Origin: an uncultured Bacteroides sp.
GTDB lineage: Bacteria; Bacteroidota; Bacteroidia; Bacteroidales; Bacteroidaceae
NCBI RefSeq assembly: GCF_902491285.1
Contig: NZ_CABUHK010000074.1
Span: forward strand, 1 to 25,858
Direction: 5' to 3'
Length of the DNA stretch: 25,858 nucleotides
The notes below the pieces were generated by a model, which had not been told where the DNA came from, made no database searches, and worked only from the letters and a program-made list of their open reading frames with translations. How positions within the stretch are numbered: position 1 is the first letter of the stretch; each line of letters opens with the position of its first letter. Below, in pieces: positions 17,189 to 23,813 of the stretch. The translations under genes and the position numbers were made by a program.

Positions 17189-18250
17189 ATGATAGTAAAG
17201 GCAATAAAAAAAGACAAATATGTGCTCTCCACAGTCATCATTTCGGTGGCTGTGGCGGTGCTAATCCATTTCCCGGAATCCGTATCCCTTTTCGACCGTT
17301 TCGAGAGTCATTCGTTATTTCCCGGAATGAAGTTTATGGATGTGGCTAATGAGATACTCTTTACTTTTCTGTCTTTGCTCCTGCTCTTCGCCGTCAATAC
17401 ACGGCTGTTCCATTTCAACCAGTCGTCTATCAAGATTACGGGAACAAAGATTCTGCTCTCTTTCGTCCTGACGTGGATATTGAGCAACCTGCTGGGGCAG
17501 GTCTTTGTCTTCCTGCACAAGACATTTGACATTCCGGCTATCGACGCGATGGTACACCATTATCTGCATCCGTTGAGGGATTTCATCATGGCGTGTCTTG
17601 TCACCAGCAGTTGTTATATCATCCATCTGATATACCGCCAACAACAGGTGCTTATTGAGAACGAGCAACTCCAAGCGGAAAATATCCGCAACCAATACGA
17701 GGTCTTGAAAAACCAGCTCAACCCGCATATGCTATTCAATTCGTTAAACACGTTGCGTTCATTGGTACGTGAGAATCAGGACAAAGCCCAGGATTATATC
17801 CAGGAGCTTTCCCGGGTACTGAGATATACCCTGCAAGGCAACGAGTCGCAGAGTGTCAGCCTTCGAGAAGAAATGGAATTCGCTTCCGCTTATATCTTCC
17901 TGTTAAAGATGCGTTTTGAGAACAACCTGCAGTTCGACATACAGATAGACCAGGCATACGAAGATTTCCGGCTTCCGCCGATGGCTGTGCAGGTATTGAT
18001 TGAGAATGCCGTAAAACACAATGAAATCAGTAACCGGAAACCGCTGGCTATCCATATCACCACAGACGGGAATGGCTACTTATCCGTCAGCAACGACATT
18101 CAGCCCAAATGGACCGCTACCCCCGGAACGGGTATCGGACTGGTTAATCTTGCCAAGAGATACCACCTTTTATTCAAGCAAGAGATACAAATCACAGAGG
18201 ATAAAGAATTTACCGTTTCTATTCCCCTGATTGATGAAGCACAACAATAA
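17189..18250 (+). CDS. LytS/YehU-type sensor histidine kinase
   Basis: A 353-residue membrane kinase. Four hydrophobic segments occupy the N-terminal half (about residues 11-28, 53-73, 87-109 and 131-149) without a recognisable sensor domain. A short coiled coil (QQQVLIENEQLQAENIRNQY) leads to the His_kinase box NQLNPHMLFNSLNTL with phospho-acceptor H180. The ATPase N-box is IENAVKHNEIS and the G-box GTGIGLVNLAKRY. It should phosphorylate the LytTR regulator that starts 23 bp downstream. It follows the adaptor gene by 29 bp, so it may be the last-but-one gene of the efflux operon, or start from the element at 17177. The signal sensed is unknown; the pump suggests a metal or envelope stress. 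Confidence 0.92.
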   Translation: MIVKAIKKDKYVLSTVIISVAVAVLIHFPESVSLFDRFESHSLFPGMKFMDVANEILFTFLSLLLLFAVNTRLFHFNQSSIKITGTKILLSFVLTWILSNLLGQVFVFLHKTFDIPAIDAMVHHYLHPLRDFIMACLVTSSCYIIHLIYRQQQVLIENEQLQAENIRNQYEVLKNQLNPHMLFNSLNTLRSLVRENQDKAQDYIQELSRVLRYTLQGNESQSVSLREEMEFASAYIFLLKMRFENNLQFDIQIDQAYEDFRLPPMAVQVLIENAVKHNEISNRKPLAIHITTDGNGYLSVSNDIQPKWTATPGTGIGLVNLAKRYHLLFKQEIQITEDKEFTVSIPLIDEAQQ

Positions 18251-18273
18251 CAGTGATATATAAACAAAACACC

Positions 18274-19074
18274 ATGAAGACTGTCATTATAGAAGACGAA
18301 AAGGCAGCGGTACGCAACCTTTCCTCATTGCTCAACGAAGTAAAACCGGACGCAGAAATAGTTGCCATATTGGATAGTATCGGTTCCACTATCGAATGGT
18401 TCGGCTCTCATCCGATGCCGGACTTGGTATTCATGGATATTCATCTGGCGGACGGCTCGGCTTTCGAGATATTCAATCATGTTAGTATCACTTGCCCGAT
18501 TATCTTCACCACCGCCTATGACGAATATGCTCTGCGGGCTTTCAAAGTGAACAGTATCGACTATTTGCTGAAACCTATCGGCAAGGAAGACATCGAGCGT
18601 GCCCTCGCCAAATTGGGAAACTTGCAGCACACCGCCGCCCCCGACGACTGCGAACCGCGCCACAACCCACACCAGGCAGAAGAGCTGCTACAACTTTTCC
18701 ATTCGCTCAAAAAGCAGGAGAACTATAAGACGCACTTCCTTATCCCAATGAAAGGAGACAAGCTCTTGCCTGTCTCCATAGATATGATACAATTATTTTA
18801 TATCAAAGATTGCCAGGTTAAAGCTGTTTTAACCGATGGCACAGAATACAACTTTACCCAAACACTGGACGAACTGACCGACTGTCTCAATCCTCACCTT
18901 TTCTTCCGTGCCAATCGCCAATACCTGGTTTCGCGGGAAGCTATCAAAGACATTGATTTATGGTTCAACAGCCGGCTATCCATCAATGTGCGCTATTCAG
19001 GAATCAAGGAAAAGATTCTGGTCAGCAAGGCACGGGTGGCGGAGTTCAAGGAGTGGTTCTCTAAGAAACAATAA
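18274..19074 (+). CDS. LytTR-family response regulator
   Basis: A 266-residue two-domain regulator. The receiver domain (about 1-120) has the acidic pair E7/D8, phospho-acceptor D55 in LVFMDIHLADG, a Thr in FTTAYDEYALRAF and K100 in DYLLKPI. The C-terminal LytTR DNA-binding domain (about 160-262) includes LLPVSIDMIQLFYIKD, FFRANRQYLVS and ISVRYSG-like INVRYSGIKEKILVS. The frame is open to a GTG at 18253, but the ATG at 18274 opens directly with the receiver strand MKTVIIEDE and is preferred. Paired with the kinase upstream; probable targets are the efflux genes, which is inference from position. LytTR proteins bind paired direct repeats; none stood out by eye near 11848. Confidence 0.92.
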   Translation: MKTVIIEDEKAAVRNLSSLLNEVKPDAEIVAILDSIGSTIEWFGSHPMPDLVFMDIHLADGSAFEIFNHVSITCPIIFTTAYDEYALRAFKVNSIDYLLKPIGKEDIERALAKLGNLQHTAAPDDCEPRHNPHQAEELLQLFHSLKKQENYKTHFLIPMKGDKLLPVSIDMIQLFYIKDCQVKAVLTDGTEYNFTQTLDELTDCLNPHLFFRANRQYLVSREAIKDIDLWFNSRLSINVRYSGIKEKILVSKARVAEFKEWFSKKQ

Positions 19075-19157
19075 CATGCTTGCGGACAAGAAATGACTTT
19101 CAATAACCAGGCTGATTCTTCATCGCTTTCCCAATTCACTACTTTCCGGAGCCTCTA

Positions 19158-19622
19158 TCAGAAGTCGGACTTATTCTCTTTCTGAAGCAGTTCTATCTTA
19201 TACTCCAACCGCCCGATGCGGCGGTTCAGCTCCATTATCGTCTCATCCTTCCGTTCGAGCAGTTCGAGCAGTTGCTTGTTATAAAGATGCTCTCCTTCAT
19301 TGGACGAAACAATCTCCGGAGAAACGGGCGGCGCGTCAATGTCATTCAAATTGAAATTTTGACGGACATTTTTCAGCCAGTCCGGCAGCGCTTCCAAGTC
19401 GGAAGCGGTCAATAAATTATTCAGCATCATATCGGTGGGAAGACGGAATAGCTTGCACAACTTCACCAATACTTTAAAATCCGGCGCTGTCACCTCTTTT
19501 TCATAATTAGAGATTGTATTAGCCTTCACACCCAGCTTTTCTGCCAACCCAGACTGGGTTATCCCTATCAATTTCCTGATAAATATCAGGTTTCTTGAGA
19601 AATATATCAAATCTTCCGACAT
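19158..19622 (-). CDS. XRE (Cro/CI-type) repressor with C-terminal coiled coil
   Basis: A 154-residue regulator. Residues about 10-66 form an XRE helix-turn-helix (RKLIGITQSGLAEKLGVKAN, TISNYEKEVTAPDFKVLVKL). Residues 112-149 form a charged coiled coil (LLELLERKDETIMELNRRIG), probably for oligomerisation. The longer frame begins with TTG at 19640, so the ATG at 19622 is chosen. It is transcribed away from the operon beginning at 19740, the usual arrangement of a phage or mobile-element repressor. No protease-cleavage (LexA-like) domain is visible, so release would need another route. It marks the left edge of the accessory cassette. Confidence 0.88.
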   Translation of the reverse strand: MSEDLIYFSRNLIFIRKLIGITQSGLAEKLGVKANTISNYEKEVTAPDFKVLVKLCKLFRLPTDMMLNNLLTASDLEALPDWLKNVRQNFNLNDIDAPPVSPEIVSSNEGEHLYNKQLLELLERKDETIMELNRRIGRLEYKIELLQKENKSDF

Positions 19623-19627
19623 AATCT

Positions 19628-19658
19628 TTTGTTTTATCAATACTAATCTCTACTTTTA
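19628..19658 (+). promoter_or_regulatory. Likely rightward promoter of the accessory operon
   Basis: TTTG (19628-19631), a 19-bp spacer and TACTTTTA (19651-19658) match the Bacteroides consensus except for the final base. It lies immediately upstream of the repressor ATG on the opposite strand and would give a leader of about 75 nt for the gene at 19740. Confidence 0.5.
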
Positions 19659-19706
19659 CCGCCGAAATGAAGAAACAGAGTCTCCCATTTATCAAGTAAT
19701 TGGGGA

Positions 19707-19740
19707 CAAATATAATAAATTAATAGATATTATACCCAAA
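19707..19740 (-). promoter_or_regulatory. Likely repressor promoter with an inverted-repeat operator candidate
   Basis: On the minus strand, TTTG (19737-19740), a 22-bp spacer and TATATTTG (19707-19714) form a slightly wide promoter for the repressor. Overlapping it is a perfect inverted repeat, TATAATA (19711-19717) and TATTATA (19728-19734), with a 10-bp spacer, a possible operator. Confidence 0.45.
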
Positions 19741-19952
19741 TGGAACAGAAAAGTAACCAACATCAGCGCACTCCCCTCATTCCACCTAGAGGATGGAAGC
19801 AAAAAGTAGCCCTACTTGCAGGAGTTTCAGAGAAAACAGTGTACAATACGCTAAGCGGACGCATCCTCGGTCCCAAATCGCGGCAAGTCATCGAGGCATA
19901 CCGCAGAATCATGGTTCAGGACGACGAAGAAGAACCTAAATCAAGATACTGA
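19740..19952 (+). CDS. Small helix-turn-helix-like protein
   Basis: A 70-residue basic protein. Residues about 18-45 (GWKQKVALLAGVSEKTVYNT) look like a recognition-helix pair: QKVALLAGVSEKTV resembles a HTH that follows a short basic N-terminus. The tail is acidic (QDDEEEPKSRY). I do not recognise a named family. It is the first gene to the right of the repressor, in the position of a Cro or excisionase-type protein, and ends 1 bp before the next ATG, so the two are surely co-translated. A modulator of the switch or a partner of the next protein are both possible. Confidence 0.6.
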   Translation: MEQKSNQHQRTPLIPPRGWKQKVALLAGVSEKTVYNTLSGRILGPKSRQVIEAYRRIMVQDDEEEPKSRY

Positions 19953-19953
19953 C

Positions 19954-20922
19954 ATGGAAACTAGAAGATACATTAACGTACGTACCTGGAGCGAGACATG
20001 GTTTGAAGACCTCTCTGCTACCGACAAACTGGTTTGGATTTATCTGAACACCAATTCTTCTACCAATATGCTGGGGGCTTACAACACATCCATACGCAGA
20101 CTGGCTTACGAATGCCACATCAGCGAACCGGCAGTCCGGCGGAGTATCAAGAAGCTTGAAGTTATCAAGAAAGTAATATACCATGAAGGGTATGTCATCA
20201 TTATCGACTGGATGGCACAACAATCCATGAACCCCAGCATGAAAATTGCCGCGCGGAAAGAATATGACAAGCTACCGGAACAAATACGGCTGTTATTATC
20301 CGAACAAACCCACAGAGATATAGAAAAGACAAGACAGCTACCGGAACAGGATGCTTCCCGTCTTCCCGCTCCAAACGGTGTCCCGCAGGGGGAAAAGGAA
20401 GAGGAAGAAGAATACTACGAACAGGAACACGAAGAAGAACACCGAATATCAGAAGAGAAACACGGAATGGCGGAAGAGAAACATCGAATGCCGGAAGAGG
20501 AACAGAAAACCGGAAATCCGGAAGAGGAATCTACCGTCATCCCCACACGAAAGGCTTTTCTTAAAGCTGTCCAAAATAAGGAATGGCTCAAGACGCTTTG
20601 CCAAAACCATCACCTGAAACAACCGGAACTGGAGAAATGGCTCGAACATTTCTGCCGGAAGTTGCAGAACGAGGGGGAATCACGAAAATCGGTACGGGAC
20701 TTCCGCCGGCATTTCGCTTCCTGGCTAGATATTCAACTCAACTCTTCCAATCACTCTAAAGACCACTATCATGACAACTATCACGCAAACAACGAAACAG
20801 CAACCGCAACAAACGGACATTTCACAACAGACATCAATCCCCTTCTTCAATCCGAAGCCGAGCAACGGTTCGAGCAGCTCCGAGCTACAGGCACTTTACC
20901 AACGCTTCCCGACACCGAATGA
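19954..20922 (+). CDS. Replication-initiator-like winged-helix protein with Glu-rich linker
   Basis: A 322-residue protein. Residues 1-90 (INVRTWSETWFEDLSATDKL, VWIYLNTNSSTNMLGAYNTS, HISEPAVRRSIKKLEV) have the look of the N-terminal winged helix found in phage replication O-like and DnaD-type proteins. A strongly acidic, Glu-rich linker covers 147-192 and contains seven-residue near-repeats (EEKHGMA, EEKHRMP). A conserved-looking helical domain at about 199-262 (EWLKTLCQNHHLKQPELEKW, RKSVRDFRRHFASWL) resembles what I recall as DUF7833 in Bacteroides mobile-element proteins. The C-terminal 50 residues are polar and overlap the next gene. Role inferred: origin or DNA recognition in a mobile element. 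The domain names are recalled, not searched. Confidence 0.65.
   Translation: METRRYINVRTWSETWFEDLSATDKLVWIYLNTNSSTNMLGAYNTSIRRLAYECHISEPAVRRSIKKLEVIKKVIYHEGYVIIIDWMAQQSMNPSMKIAARKEYDKLPEQIRLLLSEQTHRDIEKTRQLPEQDASRLPAPNGVPQGEKEEEEEYYEQEHEEEHRISEEKHGMAEEKHRMPEEEQKTGNPEEESTVIPTRKAFLKAVQNKEWLKTLCQNHHLKQPELEKWLEHFCRKLQNEGESRKSVRDFRRHFASWLDIQLNSSNHSKDHYHDNYHANNETATATNGHFTTDINPLLQSEAEQRFEQLRATGTLPTLPDTE
20434..20514 (+). repeat. 21-bp coding repeats in the Glu-rich linker
   Basis: Near-identical 21-bp units at 20452-20472 and 20473-20493, with weaker copies on both sides (20434-20451 and 20494-20514), encode the heptads EEHRIS, EEKHGMA, EEKHRMP and EEEQKTG. Such in-frame units can change number between strains without breaking the gene. 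Confidence 0.6.
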
Positions 20923-21457
20923 TTTCTTTCATGCTTATCCGCCCTCACTTCAGCAACGCATCCTCATAGCAGGATATACTCCCGCCACTCTCGCGGACAG
21001 AAAGGATATTCCTTCGCTGACTCTGATTGGCAATCTCTACGGCGGTTCCACCCCCGTGGAATGGTTGAAAGGGCAACTCTACAGTCTGAATGTTCTCGCC
21101 GAAACCCGTTGGCAGATGTCGCGCGAGCAACTGAATGAAACGGTATCGCTCATTCTCTGTGCCTATCCGTGGCTGAGCGCCGCTGACATTTGTCTTTTCA
21201 TCGCCCGCATGAAAATAGGTACATACGGCCCGTTCTACGGCAGCATCACTCCACTGAAAATTATGGAGTTCCTTCGCCAGTATACCAAGGAATGTCGCAA
21301 GTGCAAAACGACCGCCACGCCTTCCGACACTATTCCCGTCCCCGAGCCGGGGGAACGGAAGCCCGTGACGTATGAGGTGTATCAGGAAACAGTCCGAAAG
21401 GCTAATGCCGGCGATCCGGATGCTATCCGGGAATTGGAACGTCCACCGGGAAAATAA
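20771..21457 (+). CDS. DUF6633-like protein of mobile-element type
   Basis: A 228-residue protein whose first 50 codons overlap the preceding gene in another frame (20771-20922). Those residues are Thr/Gln/Ser-rich and disordered; the folded part seems to begin at about residue 42 (LYQRFPTPNDFFHAYPPSLQ), just as the overlap ends. Later segments are GNLYGGSTPVEWLKGQLYSL, LNETVSLILCAYPWLSAADI and MKIGTYGPFYGSITPLKIMEF. I recall similar proteins annotated DUF6633 in Bacteroides and think the YGxFYGxxxP-like motif is typical, but cannot verify. No enzymatic motif is clear. It probably works with the initiator-like protein that precedes it. A short linker with KCKTT and PEPGERKPV ends the protein. 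Confidence 0.65.
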   Translation: MTTITQTTKQQPQQTDISQQTSIPFFNPKPSNGSSSSELQALYQRFPTPNDFFHAYPPSLQQRILIAGYTPATLADRKDIPSLTLIGNLYGGSTPVEWLKGQLYSLNVLAETRWQMSREQLNETVSLILCAYPWLSAADICLFIARMKIGTYGPFYGSITPLKIMEFLRQYTKECRKCKTTATPSDTIPVPEPGERKPVTYEVYQETVRKANAGDPDAIRELERPPGK

Positions 21458-21491
21458 CAGAGACACTCCTCATTTGGTGACTATTTTTACT

Positions 21492-21601
21492 CGGTGCCGA
21501 GGGGTGTCTTCCCCGGTGCCGAAGGGTGCCTTCCCCGGTGCCGGACGGTATCTGCCCCGGTGGCGGATGCTAACTATCCCGATAACGGACTTTTCCGGTC
21601 T
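21492..21601. repeat. 22-bp degenerate tandem repeats (about five copies)
   Basis: Units of exactly 22 bp begin at 21492, 21514, 21536, 21558 and 21580. Copies 1 and 2 differ at 2 of 22 positions; copies 3 and 4 keep the start CGGTGnCG and the C-rich end; copy 5 is barely recognisable. The block lies between two genes and the period is not a multiple of three, so it is probably non-coding. Copy 2 contains the small inverted repeat GAAGG-GTG-CCTTC. It could be an iteron-like binding array or an RNA element. Confidence 0.75.
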
Positions 21602-21646
21602 GCCCACTTCCTTTTTCAAGTTCAAACCTCACTAATTTGATTTATC

Positions 21647-22108
21647 ATGTCTTATACATTGCGTTTCCAAATCAAGCCCTTACTCGCAGAATATCTGTAT
21701 GGACGATATGCTGACTCCATAGAAAACGGTAGCTTGCATCTCCCTGCGGGTTGCTACCTGCAATTCACCCTTCAAGAATCACTTTCCCGCCGACCTGCCA
21801 ACGCCCCGCTCCGCGAAACAGGAAATCTCTGCCTGCGACTGACTGCCCCACATCGGGGAAAAAATCCGGCAAGTTACAATTATCTGACACAAGACGCCAT
21901 CCGGCTTTTCGAGCAACGAACACTGAATCAACTTCAACTTGAACTTTTCGACCGGATGATGAAAGACAGAAGATTGTCGGGAGTGCCCTACATCGAAACT
22001 GTCCGATGTTTCATCGAAAGGTATAACATCGTCAGTATCAGCGAAGACGGATTGATGAAAGCCTTCTGGAGATGGAAAAGAAATATGAAAAGCAAGACAC
22101 TTGGTTGA
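21647..22108 (+). CDS. Hypothetical protein of the accessory cassette
   Basis: A 153-residue protein I do not recognise. It opens MSYTLRFQIKPLLAEYLYGR and has LHLPAGCYLQFTLQESLSRR, then a helical second half (DAIRLFEQRTLNQLQLELFD, YIETVRCFIERYNIVSISED, LMKAFWRWKRN). The end is basic and could bind nucleic acid. No signal peptide or membrane segment is present. It lies between the 22-bp repeats and the alpha-CTD-type regulator, on the same strand as both neighbouring coding blocks. A T-run at 22130-22136 follows it but no good hairpin was seen. Confidence 0.6.
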   Translation: MSYTLRFQIKPLLAEYLYGRYADSIENGSLHLPAGCYLQFTLQESLSRRPANAPLRETGNLCLRLTAPHRGKNPASYNYLTQDAIRLFEQRTLNQLQLELFDRMMKDRRLSGVPYIETVRCFIERYNIVSISEDGLMKAFWRWKRNMKSKTLG

Positions 22109-22169
22109 GAATATAGGCACATATACATCTTTTTTTGTAAGATTCGAATCACAGTCTACCGAAAAGCAG

Positions 22170-22177
22170 TACCTTTG
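22170..22177 (+). promoter_or_regulatory. -7 element for the alpha-CTD-type regulator
   Basis: TACCTTTG matches TAnnTTTG, 23 bp before the ATG at 22201. The leader after it contains AACCAACAAGTA (22187-22198), also found at the same distance before the gene at 25272. No TTTG lies at the expected -33 distance. Confidence 0.5.
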
Positions 22178-22200
22178 CCGCCATTAAACCAACAAGTAGG

Positions 22201-23043
22201 ATGGAAAAGAAAAGATATATCACACGAATAGAAGCATCCAAAATATTCAACGTACACCCTCAAACCATCACAAACTGGATGGAAAGAGGAGTATTAGTCG
22301 GTAAAAACACAGGACACAACATTCTCGTAGATTACCTATCGATTGAAAAGCTAATCTCTTCATTTGGTGACATCACAGAAGTCGAAAAGAATATTGAAAC
22401 ATACAAAACGGAATGCCGCGAACTGGAAAAAGAATATAAGCAATTATCCCAAAACCTTAAGAGCCGGAACTGGATATACAGCAACGTCATCAGAAACGCG
22501 AAAATACTTGCCAATTTATTTGAGAATGCATTCTGCAAATTGTCAAGAAGCAGAGAGGAAAGAACAATCGATATTGTGAGAATGTTCCTTAAAGGTCATA
22601 CATTTGAGGAGATTGGCGACAAATACAGCCTGCAAAGAGTACGAATTGGACAAATTATCCGCAAAGGAGTCTACCAATTACGGTACGCAGATACATACAA
22701 GGATTTAATTGAGCAAAACAAACATCTGATGGACATAAACATCAAACTTAGTACGGAAAACACAAAACTTACCAAAAAGCTTCAAGCTATCGACCAAAGA
22801 GATAAGTATATCACAGAAGTCCTAAACCACAAGATTGAGAGTTACCCTCTATCCAACAAAACCTTAAACTGTTTACAATATGCCCAAATTCGGACGTTAG
22901 GAGAACTGGCACAGCATAACAGGCGGGAAATCAGCAGCCTAAGAAGCATCGGCACAAAATCCATGAAAGAACTCGATGATTTACTGGCATCCAACCATCT
23001 TCAATGGGGAACACCCTATGAGTTCAGCGATATGAAAGAGTAA
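22201..23043 (+). CDS. Three-part regulator: excisionase-like HTH, sigma region-4-like HTH, RNA polymerase alpha-CTD-like domain
   Basis: A 280-residue protein. Residues 5-50 look like a MerR/excisionase-type HTH (RIEASKIFNVHPQTITNWME, RGVLVGKNTGHNILVDYLSI). A coiled coil runs over about 56-88. Residues 119-160 resemble sigma-70 region 4 (IVRMFLKGHTFEEIGDKYSL, QRVRIGQIIRKGVYQLRY). A second coiled coil covers about 165-200. Residues 212-269 match the alpha-subunit C-terminal domain: K220, N223, C224, G251, K253 and S254 line up with E. coli R265, N268, C269, G296, K298 and S299, which contact UP-element DNA. The protein could bind DNA and mimic two RNA polymerase parts. It has no region 2, so it is not a full sigma factor. 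Its position just before the HU-lysis genes suggests it controls them; that is inference. Confidence 0.8.
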   Translation: MEKKRYITRIEASKIFNVHPQTITNWMERGVLVGKNTGHNILVDYLSIEKLISSFGDITEVEKNIETYKTECRELEKEYKQLSQNLKSRNWIYSNVIRNAKILANLFENAFCKLSRSREERTIDIVRMFLKGHTFEEIGDKYSLQRVRIGQIIRKGVYQLRYADTYKDLIEQNKHLMDINIKLSTENTKLTKKLQAIDQRDKYITEVLNHKIESYPLSNKTLNCLQYAQIRTLGELAQHNRREISSLRSIGTKSMKELDDLLASNHLQWGTPYEFSDMKE

Positions 23044-23134
23044 TAATTCCCCGCTCTTTCACTTCCTTCTGTCCGTATTCTTACCCTTTCAGGAAAGATT
23101 GACGATAGAAGTGTTTTCCAAACAATCATATTCC

Positions 23135-23171
23135 ATTCATAGACAATCACTTAGATATTTATTCATAGACA
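23135..23171. repeat. 11-bp direct repeats upstream of the HU promoter
   Basis: ATTCATAGACA occurs at 23135-23145 and 23161-23171, spaced 26 bp start to start, ending 11 bp before the predicted -33. This could be a paired activator site. The rest of the 23044-23276 gap shows only the promoter. Confidence 0.5.
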
Positions 23172-23182
23172 TCAAGACTGTC

Positions 23183-23214
23183 CTTGTCCCCCTACTGCCG
23201 GATTCCTATCTTTG
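23183..23214 (+). promoter_or_regulatory. Promoter of the HU-like gene
   Basis: CTTG (23183-23186), a 20-bp spacer and TATCTTTG (23207-23214) fit the Bacteroides consensus with one mismatch in the -33. The predicted leader is about 58 nt and carries AGAAAGGAAA before the ATG. Confidence 0.6.
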
Positions 23215-23276
23215 TATCGTTAACATTAGCGAAGTAATAAGAATTTAGAAACTAAAACAAAGAAAGGAAACCGATT

Positions 23277-23795
23277 ATGGCAATCTTATTCAAAAAAATC
23301 ACAAGACCTGTCGACCTGACAGACAGGGATTCGGCTAAAAAGACTTATCCGCAAATCACGTACCAGTACAGCAATCCGAGTACTTTGGACGAAATCGCCC
23401 AGGAGATAGGCCGGACTTCCGGTGTAAGCGAAGGTGAAGCCTTCAGTGTATTAAAGGATTTCAGGACATTATTGAAGCAGAAGTTAATTGACGGACGGAT
23501 AGTCAATATCAGCGGCCTGGGATACTTCTATCTTGCCGCCCAAAGTAAAGGGACAGATGCGGCAGAGGATTTTACCGCTGCCGACATCACAGGCTTGCGT
23601 ATCTGCTTCCGTGCCAACAAAGATATTCGTCTGAACACGGGAACCACCACACGTACCGACGGATTGAGTCTGAAAGATGTGGACCGCGTAAATAAGACCA
23701 ACGGTTCGGGGGGAACAGACAACCCGGACGATAACAACCCCGGTGGCAATCCGGATAATGGCGGAGAAACACCGGATCCAGACCCAGCTGCATAA
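23277..23795 (+). CDS. HU-like DNA-binding protein with acidic low-complexity tail
   Basis: A 172-residue protein of the Bacteroides HU-related type (longer than true HU, about 90 residues). Residues about 36-120 carry the histone-like fold: LDEIAQEIGRTSGVSEGEAF, VLKDFRTLLKQKLIDGRIVN, ISGLGYFYLAA. They end in ITGLRICFRANKDIRLN, where HU proteins have the beta-arm and C-terminal helix region. Residues 142-172 are a Gly/Asp/Asn/Pro-rich disordered tail (GGTDNPDDNNPGGNPDNGG). It has its own promoter and a terminator just after it, so it can be made independently of the lysis-type genes that follow. HU relatives of this kind often sit beside amidase genes in Bacteroides, as I recall. Confidence 0.85.
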   Translation: MAILFKKITRPVDLTDRDSAKKTYPQITYQYSNPSTLDEIAQEIGRTSGVSEGEAFSVLKDFRTLLKQKLIDGRIVNISGLGYFYLAAQSKGTDAAEDFTAADITGLRICFRANKDIRLNTGTTTRTDGLSLKDVDRVNKTNGSGGTDNPDDNNPGGNPDNGGETPDPDPAA

Positions 23796-23813
23796 CATTC
23801 CTGCATAAAACGT

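Noticed and set aside
21492..21601. The 22-bp array as a CRISPR
   Set aside because: Units are head to tail with no unique spacers between them, and no cas gene is nearby.
21372..21635. 87-codon open frame running through the 22-bp repeats
   Set aside because: The repeat period of 22 is not a multiple of three, so the frame shifts with every copy, and its first part overlaps the upstream gene.
22201..23043. The sigma4-containing protein as a complete sigma factor
   Set aside because: No region 2 (-7/-10 recognition and core binding) is visible, so it cannot act as a sigma factor alone.
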